The position numbers and the translations under genes are program-made. From the NCBI RefSeq assembly GCF_042186555.1, contig NC_133324.1, positions 66,502,703-66,566,702 of the forward strand: DNA of 64,000 nt, given 5' to 3'. The notes under the pieces are model-generated. The model searched no databases. It saw only the letters and a list, made by a program, of their open reading frames with translations, and had not been told where the DNA came from. Position 1 is the stretch's first letter. Each line of letters starts with the position of its first letter. Shown piece by piece: positions 42,150 to 52,092 of this stretch. This stretch comes from Aquarana catesbeiana (Eukaryota > Chordata > Amphibia > Anura > Ranidae).

Positions 42150-44900
42150 CCCAGGCTTCAGGCACTTTGGCACAGTTGTGAACTGCTCTAGTATATAGAT
42201 ACATTGCTACAGCTGTGGATGGGTGTACCCTATAGATATACTTACTTCCACAGCTGTCAATTGCTGTAGTAAATATACACACTGCTGCAGCTGTCAATTG
42301 CTGTAGTAAATATACACACTGCTGCAGCTGTCAATTGCTGTAGCATATCTCGAATCCAACTATAGCTTTAATTTGCTGTAGCCTGTCCTTAACCCTATAG
42401 AGCTGGAAGTTGCTGTAGCATGTAGTTAGCCCTATACAGCTTTATATTGATGTAGCATATTGTTACCCTATAGATATATTAGTTGTTGTAGCGTATTGTT
42501 AGCCTATACAGCTGTAAATGGCTGTAGCATATAGTTATCGTACACAGCTTTAAATAGTTACCCTATAGAGCTGCAAATTGTTGTACCATATACAGCTTTA
42601 AATTGCTTTGGCATGTAGTTACCACATAGAGCTGAAAATTGCTGTAGCATATATTTACCCTATAGAGCTGTAAATTGCTGTAGCATATACAGCTTTACAT
42701 TGCTTTAGCATTTATTTACCCTATAGAGCTGCATATTGATGTAGTATATAGTTACCCTATACAGATTTAAATTGCTTTAGCATACAGTTACCCTATAGAC
42801 CTGGACATTTCTGTAGCATATAGTTACCCCATAGAGCTGAAAATTGCTGTATATACAGCTTTAAATTGCTTTAGCAGATAAGTTACCCTATAGAGCTGTA
42901 GCTTTGAGCTATCCGATATAGCCGTGAATTGTTATAGTATTTAGTCATCCTGCAACTGCTAAAACTACTGTAGCATATACAGTAGTTACCCTATACAGCT
43001 GAGCATTGCTGTAGTATATAGTTCATTCAACAGTTTTAAATTACTGTAGCATATAGTTACCTTATTATGCAGCTGTGAATGGCTGTAGCTTTTAGTTACT
43101 CTGCTGCTACTTAGAATTACTGTAGCATATGCTTACTTTACTAGAGCTGTGGATCGTTACAATATATAGACAGGCACACTAATGCAGTTGTAAATTGCTG
43201 TGATATATAAAGGTACACTAATTCAATTCTGAAATACTGAAATATAAAGGTAAGATGCTACAGTTGGGAGTTGCTGTACTATTGCATATAGGTACCTGAT
43301 AGCTTTTAAATGCTGTATATTTAGGTACCTTACTACAGCCGATAATTGCTGTAATATACAGGAGTTCTATATTGCTTTAATATATACTGTCAGTCACCTA
43401 CCCCACTAGTATGAAAAGCTGTAATATACAGGTACAGTGCCTTATTGCTGTAACATATACAGGTACCCTAATACTATGAAATGCTGTAATATAATACACA
43501 CTACTGAAGTTCTATATTGCTATACCATGTACAAGTACTCTGTTACTACTATGAAATGCTGTAATATGCCCTACTACTATAAGAAATGCTGTAATATACA
43601 GGTACCCTACTACTATAAGAAATGCTGTAATAAGCAGGCATACTGTTACAGTTGCATGTTGTTTTACCGTATAAAGATACCCTACTATACTACCCTATTA
43701 TAAAATGCTATAGGTCACAGGTATACTACTACAGTTCTATATTGTTATATACTACTACTAGCATGAAGGGCTGCAATATACAGTATACAGGTACACTACT
43801 AGAGTTTCGTATTGCTATATAAGTTTCTTCTGCTACTATGATAGACTGTAATATACAGGCACACTACTACTTTTATATTGCTATAACATATACAGATACT
43901 GTGCTCTACTGCTATAACATACTTTACTACTATGAAATACTGTAATGTTTAGGTGCATTACTACTATTATGAAATGCTGTAATATGCAGGCACACTGCTA
44001 GAGTTCTACATTGCTATAGCATATACAGGTTCTCTGCTATTTTGCTATAACATACTCTACTACTACGAAATGCTGTAATATGTAGGTACCCTACTACTAT
44101 GAAATGCTCTATATGTAGGTACCCTACTACTATGAAATGCTCTATATGTAGGTACCCTACTACTATGAAATACTGTAATATGTAGGTACCCTACTGCTAT
44201 GAAATGCTCTATATGTAGGTACCCAACTACTATGAAATACTGTAATATGTAGGTACCCTACTACTATGACATGTTCTATATGTAGGTACCCTACTACTAT
44301 GAAATGCTCTATATGTAGGTACCCTATTACTATGAAATTCTCTATATGTAGGTACCCTACTACTATGAATTACTGTAATATGTAGGAACCCTATGATTAT
44401 GAAATGCGCTATATGTAAGTACCCTGCAATGCTGTAATATGTAGGTACCTTACTACTCTGAAATACTGTAGATACCCTACTACTATGAACCGCTGTGATG
44501 TACAAGTACTACATTTCTCTATCGTTCTAATATACAGTCACCCTACTACTGTGAACAGCTGTAAGTTGCAGCCAGGTATACTACTAGAGCTCTATAGTGC
44601 TTTCACCTGTACATATACATGTACTCTATTAGTACTATGAAATGCTGTAAAATACAGGTACCCTTCTACTACTAAGCAATGCTGTAATACACCGGTACAC
44701 TACTACTACAGTCCCATAACTCCTATACCACACAGGCACCCTTCTACAAATTACAGATTGGCACACTGCTATACACTGTAGATTTGTGTACAATATATTA
44801 TAGACAATTGCCACAACTGCAGTGTGCTGTAGGTTGCGGCTGTGATTTGATTTGCTGTACAGTACAGACACATGGTCACAGTGGTGACTTACTGTAGAAG
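42150..44900. repeat. Long decaying 33-36-bp minisatellite
   Basis: Roughly 75-80 imperfect units. At the left the unit reads GCTGTAGCATATAGTTACCC plus TATAGAGCTGTAAATT; to the right it grades into GCTGTAATATGTAGGTACCC plus TACTACTATGAAAT. The most homogeneous part is 44060-44400, with near-identical 33-34-bp units. Both edges are worn. It starts about 300 bp into the presumed first intron. Minus-strand frames at 44230-44910 are by-products. Confidence 0.85.
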
Positions 44901-46254
44901 ATAGGTACATGTGCTTCTTGAAAAAGCTTTAGCGATGATATACATTAATCCATGGCAACCAATGGAATTTTAGCTGGATGTCAGATATTGCCATTTATAC
45001 TATAGATGGCTGCATTTGCACTTTATCCTTACCTGAACTCCTTTATTTATCAAGCCTATTAATATAAATGTGTCCAGATGTAACACTGAGAATATGTTGT
45101 TTCCATAGTGCCTTATTAGAAAGGAGATCGTGCTTCTCTTGAAGTTGCACGATGTGTTTGATAGCTTGTGCTAGTAGAAGGGGGTGAGTGAGGGTTTAAT
45201 GTATTTCTGCTGTAAACGTGCTGTGCAATAGTAATGAGTTTCTGCAAAGGGATGCACAGGCTGAGCCTATATGCTTTTCACCAAGGATGGCTCTCCAGCT
45301 GTCGTGGGACTATAAGTCTCAGCATGCTTAGGTCTATAGCTGGACTACAACAGATTAAATCAGATATATGTGTAGTGCTGACAACAATGGGTGTCTTGCA
45401 ACAGTGCCCCAAAGGTGTAGCAGCACCACAGTCAATGTGGCCACCCATCCTACTCTCCCAGCACAATGATTTAATGATCTCCATAGAGGGGATCAGGCTG
45501 GGCATTGCTGCAGAAGGTGATAACCCAAGAAGGTTGTTAATGCAATTAGGAATAAATTAGAAGGGCATATATAGATGTGCTGATAATGAATCTGGTGGTG
45601 AACTAAAAGTCCCAGCACACCCTGCAGATCCCCCATCAGCTTGCATCCTTAGCTCTGCTGTAGTCCCTCCATGCGTGGTGCTGAACGGACAGCGCACCGA
45701 GCTCTATGACAGCCTATGCACCCGACACACCACCAAGCATCCTGATGGAAATGAACCGCTTCTAAAAATGTCATCTAATATCCATTGACTTTAAGAGGGG
45801 CTGCTTGACCATCTGAAATGAATGAAGGAGCATTTGTGTTCCTGCAGGGCAAAGCAGCTGCATTTATTCCCTTTGCACATTCTGCTCTCCCCTAAGGAAA
45901 AAAAAAAAGGGCAAGGAAATGAGCATTAGAGAGTATGAAGAGCCTGTAGGAGGTGCCCACAAGGAATCTATCTATAGGTAGCAGAATCACATTAAACTTT
46001 CTCTGCTTGGCAGCCTACCACAGATGCATCTGTTTGGGAGCTTGTGCTTTCCAAGGTTGAAGATTGAATAATGCATTCATGTTAACTCACTGGCTGAAAG
46101 AAGCTTAGGAATGCCAGAGTAGTTGTGTAATACTCAGAAGTGTGCTTTCAGTGTCACTTTAATTAAATACTAAAATATCTTTTCTGTCAAGTCCAGCCAA
46201 CACAGCAGGTTGTAATAAAGTTTTAGACTATATGCAGTATGGGTGAGATGCAGG
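44901..46254. other. Unassigned, possibly intronic
   Basis: Little recognisable repeat. A degenerate GACTATAAGTCTCAGCATGC motif (45308) and CTAAAAGTCCCAGCACACC (45604) are traces of an interspersed repeat. The frame 45234-45560 (108 residues) spans one of them and has no recognisable domain. 45700-46140 is relatively complex sequence with no repeat match I can name. Confidence 0.45.
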
Positions 46255-46414
46255 GTTGCCACCTGTCCAGGATTCACCTGGACAGTTCGGGTTTGGAATC
46301 ATGCATCTGGGTTTCAGACTGTCTGAAACCCGGACACATTATTCAGACTGGACTATGGCTTCCCAGCAGGTTTGCTGGCTGCAGTTGGCTAAGCTGAGAG
46401 GGACTTTTATGTCG
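46255..46414. mobile_element. hAT-like left end fragment
   Basis: GGGTTGCCACCTGTCCAGG followed by an inverted ACCTGGACAG segment and a GGGTTTCAGAC/GTCTGAAACCC hairpin. The form resembles hAT ends (CAGGGTTGCCAC). It is cut off by the Harbinger fragment at 46415. Confidence 0.45.
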
Positions 46415-46715
46415 TGTACACACGGGTGGACTTTTCGACCGGACTGGTCTGACGGACCGAATCCGGTGGACAATCCGACCGTGTGTGGGCTTCACCGGAC
46501 CTTCAGCGGGCTTTTTCTGTCGAAAGTCTGATGGACTTTAGATTTTGAACATGCTTCAAATCTTTACGCCGTAACTCCGTCGGACCCAGTTCCTATCAAG
46601 AAATCCGCTCATCTGTATGCTAGTCCGACAGACGAAAACCGATGCTAGGGCAGCTATTGGCTACTGGCTATCAACTTCCTTATTTTAGTCCGGTCGTACT
46701 TTTCCTCTATTTTGT
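46415..46715. mobile_element. PIF/Harbinger-like MITE, partial copy
   Basis: Starts with GTCGTGTACACACGGGTGGA and runs as in the copy at 50325 (GGACTTTAGATTT, GGGCAGCTATTGGCTACTGG) to about 46715, where it stops without a right end. Confidence 0.75.
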
Positions 46716-46960
46716 TCCCCTTTCTCTATTCTGGTAAGCCCCCCATAGTAACAATGGCTAGTGGTCTGGATAGCACAGCGGCCAGCTCTCCAGTGATCCA
46801 ACACCCTCCCCAAACACTGCTCTAATCAGAACTGCTCTCACTCCTCAAGGCACAATGTTGAGTAGAGCAGTGTTTGCTGCATAGTATGTGAGAGCAGTGG
46901 TTCGACTCTCCTTTGTGCTGCCAGCACAGGGCAAAACAGCCATTGTAAGCTAAACATATA
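46703..46960 (+). repeat. Duplicated segment, copy A
   Basis: Shares TAGTGGTCTG, CAGCTCTCCAGTGATC, GAGAGCAGTGG and TGTGCTGCCAGCACAGG with 47429-48270 in the same order. Copy A is uninterrupted. Confidence 0.7.
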
Positions 46961-47428
46961 ACAGGATGTAATACAATTGTTGGTTTTATACGCCCTTAGG
47001 TGAGATGGCAGCATGATCAGAAGAGTGCTTTATGGATTTTTAGTTTCTTGAAATCTGATCAATAGCTCGAAATTTGGGACAATGCTCCTAACTGTGGTTT
47101 CCAGAAATCCGCCACATTGGCATTTCATCTTTCAATGATAACACCAGTCCTCTATGGACTTAGAAGTTGGGAATTGTTTTGGTCCTCAGATGAGAGCAAG
47201 GTTTAGGTAAACTTAGAAATCATTTACATTATGTCCTTAGCAGCCAATCAGGTCTTAGCACATGCTTTATAACCTCTCTGGGAATTAGAGAATCCGGTTG
47301 ATATGGACAGCTAGTACTTTGTTATCAAAAATGTCTTTACTTCTTGACAATAGCAACCAAGTTCTAAATTCTGTTCAAGTTAGAATACGAAAGAGATAGT
47401 TTTATGGCCATGGCCCACAAACACATCA
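46961..47428. other. Unassigned spacer between duplicated segments
   Basis: No gene or repeat recognised. Confidence 0.5.
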
Positions 47429-47512
47429 CTTTCCCTTTGTTTTGTTCCTCTTTCCCTTTAATAAGTAATAACTACTAGTGGTCTGAAAGTGGCCAGCTCT
47501 CCAGTGATCTAA

Positions 47513-47915
47513 AGCCACGTACACACGAGTGGAATGTCCGACAGAAAAAGTCAGACGGAAGCTTTCCGATCGTGTATATGCCTCATCTGACTTTCTTTTT
47601 CGAAAATTCTGATGGACCTAGAAATAGAACATGTTCTAAATATTTCCGACGGAACCAATTCCTATCGGGAAAACCGCTCGTCTGTATGCTGTTCCGACGG
47701 ACCAAAAACGACGCATGCTCCGAAGCAAGTACGAGACAGCAGCTATTGGCTACTGGCTATTGAACTTTCTTTTTCCAGTCCCGCGGTCGGACTTTGGTCA
47801 GACTTTGGGTTGACTGTGTGTAGGCAAGACCGCTTCAATGGAATTCCGTCAGAGTTCCATGGGAGAAACCTTTAGAGTTTATTCCGACAGCAAAACCGGT
47901 CGTGTGTACATGGCA
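47513..47915. mobile_element. PIF/Harbinger-like MITE, copy 3
   Basis: Ends AGCCACGTACACACGAGTGG and CGTGTGTACATGGCA, flanked by TAA (47510-47512) and TTA (47916-47918). Confidence 0.8.
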
Positions 47916-48002
47916 TTACACTCCAGTGTACTACAGTGCTCTAGCTGCTTGAGATGCACTGTTGAGTGCCGCGGTACTCAGGTGGTAGGTGATGGTCTAC
48001 TG

Positions 48003-48187
48003 CAGTGGTTCACAACTCCTGTCCTCAGGACCCACTAACAGGCCAGATATTAAGTATTACCTTGGGGAGATGCAGACTAGAATACTGCAATCACTGAGCA
48101 GCAAATGATATCACCTGTGATGTATTTCAGTTGTCTTGCAAACCTGGCCTGTTAGTGGGTCCTGAGGACAGAAGTTAAGAACCACTG
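48003..48187. mobile_element. hAT MITE, 185 bp
   Basis: CAGTGGTTCACAACTCCTGT at the left and AGTTAAGAACCACTG at the right, flanked by a perfect 8-bp GTCTACTG (47995-48002, 48188-48195). Inner inverted repeats (TGTCCTCAGGACCCACTAAC and its complement) extend the termini to about 45 bp. Confidence 0.92.
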
Positions 48188-48279
48188 GTCTACTGGAAAG
48201 CCAAGCCACTGCATTGTATGTGAGAGCAGTGGTCCGACTTTCCTATGTGCTGCCAGCACAGGAACCCACAGAACCCAAA

Positions 48280-48740
48280 AGTGGAACTTCCGCTTTAAGC
48301 ACTCCTCGCCCCCTTACATGCCACATTTGGCATGTCATTTTTTTTTGGGGGGGGGGGCTGGGTGCTTAGTTTTGACCACTTCCTGGTTTCGCCTACGGGC
48401 CGCCTAGACGACTCCTCCTCTCCCCCTAGGCGGCCCCTCCCTCTCGGCAATCTTCTGGGACACGCGACAGGTCCCAGAAGATTGCCTGTCCACTGGGAGA
48501 GCGCAGCGTGACTTGCGCATGCGCAGTGTGCGCCCACCCGTGAAGCCGCAAGCTTTCACGGCCGGTTGCCCACAGTATCAATGGAGGCGCCAAGGAGAGG
48601 AGGGGGAGAGGAGCGGGGCTCTGTGCGGCCGCTTCGCTGGATCGTGTTTATTAAAAGTCAGCAGCTAAACTTTTTGTAGCTGCTGACTTTTAATAAACAA
48701 AAAAAGCCGGGAACTCCGCTTTAAAGGCTAAAATAAAAAA
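48280..48740. mobile_element. T2/Kolobok-like MITE
   Basis: Left end GTGGAACTTCCGCTTTAAGC and right end GGGAACTCCGCTTTAAAGG, in the T2 style. The interior is GC-rich with an inverted CAATCTTCTGGGAC / GTCCCAGAAGATTG pair and a 22-bp perfect hairpin at 48646-48698. Confidence 0.65.
48646..48698. repeat. Perfect 22-bp hairpin, 9-nt loop
   Basis: Stem 48646-48667 and 48677-48698, exact complements containing AAAAGTCAGCAGCTA; loop AACTTTTTG. It belongs to the MITE and is not evidence for a microRNA. Confidence 0.92.
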
Positions 48741-48816
48741 GTGCAGTATGGTTATCATGTAGGCTAATTGAATAGCAGTATTAAATCAAGAGGGTTCAGT
48801 TGGGCTTCAACATTTA

Positions 48817-49189
48817 GGCCCTATTCACATATCACAGGAACGAGCGTTCTTGCTACACAATTTTCAAAGAGCGATTCTCATGCGATTTTGCGTGGCGCAC
48901 AGGGCTAGCCACTTCACTTGAATGGGCTGCCCTATGTGCGTTTGTCACCCAAAAAAGATACTCCTGCTCCTTCCTTGGGCAACAAGCTTTATCCTTTTTT
49001 TTTTTTAAAGGCACGGTTTGCCACGATTTCCGCGTGATCCTGATGCACGACAATCGCATTGTGTTTGGGATGCTAGTAAAGGACAATGGCATCCAAAAGT
49101 TGCACCGCGCGTTGTGCAGTAACTGCCATGTGTTTTGAAATGTCAAAGATTCTGCCCACAATTCCAAAATGCGAAGTATGAACAGGGAT
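48817..49189. mobile_element. Harbinger-like MITE (TATTCACA family)
   Basis: Ends GGCCCTATTCACATA and TATGAACAGGGAT, flanked by TTA at 48814-48816 and 49190-49192. Interior has CGTGGC and GCGATTTTGCGTG motifs as in related frog MITEs. Confidence 0.6.
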
Positions 49190-49192
49190 TTA

Positions 49193-50202
49193 GACTCTTT
49201 CTCACCCATAACTTTCTAACAGCTGAATTCTGATGTGCTTAAGGCTTGCAGAACTTCATTTATCCTTCCACATTGGATCCAATGCCTACAAAGAGCCTGA
49301 CGGAATCATACTTTTCACTTCCTAAGTAACCAATGAGATTCTTTCTTGCTTGCAACCCAGCATAGGAAAGTGATAGGGCAAATCCAGCCGGTTGCTGTAG
49401 GGAGCAAGAACGGGGCTATCTTCTGACACTTCTATGCATCAGGCTTAATTATGTTGATAAAGGCCTTAAATTCCTTCTTGTGAGTCAAACTCTTTATTTG
49501 TAATACACGCACATATGTCTGTGGGCATCATGTGTAACAAGTAAATGTAACAAGTTGTGAGATTTTATACAATTTGCCTTGAAATCCTGTTAGGTTTACT
49601 GGTGCATGTTGCTGAATAAATCAACAGTGACAAGTCCCAGCATCTGTTTTATGTTCTTTATTGCTGCCCACTGTGCTGCTGTGCATCGTGCTAACGTTGC
49701 TGATGTGAGGAGTATTTATTGGCGTGTTAGCTAGAGGGGTGTAACAAGGGAACATCTGTAAGATAGGATCAACGATGAGAGCTTTTCTTCTTTTTTTTTA
49801 AATACAAATACCCATATCTTTATTTGGTATAATTGCAACATGTGCTTAATAAATGGTGCTAATGGTATGAATTCCCTTTGCAGGGTCAGGGAGAGTCTTT
49901 GAGTTTTAAGTACCAGTGAACCCCCAGATGGGCAATACAATGTGTAGCCGAGATTTATGGCAAAATCAAAAGCTGTTTATGAGGCCATTGAGAACCATGT
50001 AACAGTGTGGCGATAGCACTGACAGGGCTCTGCATTACCTTCTAGCTGTAATTTCCTGCATCTGCGTCAGCTTTGCAAGAATGTAGCTGTTATGCAACAG
50101 TGTAAGAGTGTCGCAGAACTGAAATATTATATATAATAACACTAACAACATTAATGATAATAATAATAATTATTATTATTATAAGAATAAGCATAGCAAT
50201 TA
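49193..50202. other. Unassigned, possibly intronic
   Basis: No gene recognised. A (TAA)n/(TTA)n microsatellite pair lies at 50155-50182. The rest is moderately AT-rich, complex sequence without a repeat I can name. Confidence 0.5.
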
Positions 50203-50210
50203 CTCTAGAC

Positions 50211-51002
50211 CAGGCATTCCCAGCTAAGGTTCTGTGGAACCCTTTGGTTCTTCCTAAGTTTATGAGGGTTTTCTTAAACTCTGACTGATTGACCTCCCAT
50301 CTGATGGTGCCTGCATAGTTCTAATGCCGCGTACACACGGTCGGACTTTTCGTCTACAAAAGTCCGACGGACGCCGACGGACCAAATCCGGCAGACAATC
50401 TGATCGTGTGTGGGCTTACCCGGACTTTCAGCTGACTTTTCCAGCCGCAAATCTGACGGACTTTAGATTTGGAACTTGCTTCAAATCTTTACGTCGTAAC
50501 TCTGCCGGACCCAGAAATCCGCTCGTCTATATGCTAATCCGACGGACAAAAACCCACGCTAGGGCAGCTATTGGCTACTGGCTATCAACTTCCTTATTTT
50601 AGTCCGGTGTACGTCATCACGTACGAATTCGTCGGACTTTTGTGTGATCGTATGTAGGCAAATCCGCTCGTTAGAAAGTCTGCCGCAAGTCCGCCAAAAG
50701 TCCGTCGAAAGTCTGTCGGACGGGCTGTCCGACTTTTGTAGCCGAAAAGTCCGACCGTGTGTATGCGGCATAAGTCCTATGCCACTTGGCAGAGATAGCA
50801 GCATGACACCAATGATCTTTTTAGATATCTGTATAGGTGACAACCTGACTGCTACAGTAAGGGGTGCATTTTCCTCACTGTCCAACAATCTAAAGAGCAT
50901 TTTCTCAATGACCCCCCCAATGAATTTCTTTTAGCAGGACTTCCCTGAGTCCTAAAATTCATTTTAAGTGTTCCTTAAGGTTAAAAAGTTTGAGGAAGAT
51001 TA
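50211..51002. mobile_element. hAT MITE (TTCTCAAC family), tandem copy 1
   Basis: CTCTAGAC flanks it at 50203-50210 and 51003-51010. It starts CAGGCATTCCCAGC and ends AAAAAGTTTGAGGAAGATTA. A Harbinger MITE at 50325-50770 accounts for 446 bp; without it the element is about 344 bp. Confidence 0.8.
50325..50770. mobile_element. PIF/Harbinger-like MITE, copy 4, best preserved
   Basis: Ends TGCCGCGTACACACGGTCGG and CCGACCGTGTGTATGCGGCA, flanked by TAA on both sides (50322-50324, 50771-50773). Inverted repeats reach about 40 bp (ACTTTTCGTCTACAAAAGTC / GACTTTTGTAGCCGAAAAGT). Confidence 0.9.
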
Positions 51003-51010
51003 CTCTAGAC

Positions 51011-52084
51011 TTGTGATTCTCAACTAGGGTTCTGCAGAACCCTTGGGTTCCTCCAGGTATTGCAAGGGGTTCTTTGAGCTTTTGCTGTCTTACCTCCTAT
51101 TTAATGGTACCTGCATATTTTCTTGGCCAATGCCATTTGGTAGAGCCAGCAGCATGCCACCGATGATCTTTTTATCTGCCTGTAAGGGAGGTATTCTGAC
51201 TACCACTGAAGGGGTTCAAACCTTCCAACTGACCACTAATGTAAGGGGTATTTTGACCCCTAATAAGTTGGTTTTAGTAAGGGTTCCCTGAGACTTGCAA
51301 ATAATTTTAGGGGTTCCTCCAGAAATTGCTAGGGGTTCCTTAAACTTTTGCTGTCTGACCTCCTTTTTAATCAGCATGACAGAAATGATCTTTTCAGCTG
51401 CCTGTAAGGGTGGCATTCTGACCACCACCAAAGGAGTTCAAACCTCCTACTGACCACCAATGCATTTTTCCTATTGACCCCCGATAAGTTGGTTATAGTA
51501 AGGGTTCCCCGAGACTTGCAAATCATTTTAGGGGTTCCTCCAGCAATTGCTAGGGGTTTCTTGAGCTTTTGCTGTCTGACCTCCTATTTAATGGTGCCTA
51601 CATAGTTCCTTGGCCAGTGCCATTTGGTAGAGCCATCAGCATGACAGAAATTATCTTTTCAGCTGACCACCACCGAAGGGGTTCAACCCTCCTATTGACC
51701 ACCAATGTAAGAGGCATTTTTCCTATTCACCCCCGATAAGTTGGTTTTAGTAAGGGTTCCCCGAGACTTGCAAATCATTTTAGGGTTTCCTCCAGCAATT
51801 GCTAGGGGTTTCTTGAGCTTTTGCTGTCTGACCTCCTATTTAATGGTGCCTACATAGTTCCTTGGCCAGTGCCATTTGGTAGAGCCAGCATCATGACACC
51901 AATGATCTTTTTAGCTGACTGTTATTGTGGTATTCTAATCATCACTGAAGGGAATCAAACCTCCTACTGACCACCAACGTAAGGGGCATTTTTGACCCCT
52001 GATAAGTTTGTTTTAGTAAGGGTTCCCCAAGACCTGCAGATTATGTTAGGGGTTCCTTTGGGGTAATAAGGTTGAGAAAGGCTG
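51011..52084. mobile_element. hAT MITE, tandem copy 2, internally amplified
   Basis: CTCTAGAC at 51003-51010 and 52085-52092. Ends TTGTGATTCTCAAC and GTTGAGAAAGGCTG. The interior holds about four tandem units of 220-267 bp, each starting GGTTCCTCCAG(C/G)(A)ATTGC near 51046, 51310, 51531 and 51783, and containing TTGGCCAGTGCCATTTGGTA and GATAAGTTGGTTTTAGTAAG. Thus the interior of the element itself has been amplified. Confidence 0.88.
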
Positions 52085-52092
52085 CTCTAGAC

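Larger units (their letters stand above)
47429..48270 (+). repeat. Duplicated segment, copy B, broken by two insertions
   Basis: Same order of shared words as copy A, but interrupted by a Harbinger MITE (47513-47915) and a hAT MITE (48003-48187). The duplication is therefore older than both insertions. Confidence 0.7.

Noticed and set aside
45300..45330. ZNF143-like ACTATAAGTCTCAGCATGC motif as a promoter element
   Set aside because: Degenerate, and the same motif occurs within common interspersed repeats. No transcript evidence nearby.
46890..46925. tRNA-like T-arm (GGTTCGACTCTCC)
   Set aside because: No acceptor stem, D arm or anticodon arm can be placed around it, and the related copy at 48220 has lost the motif.
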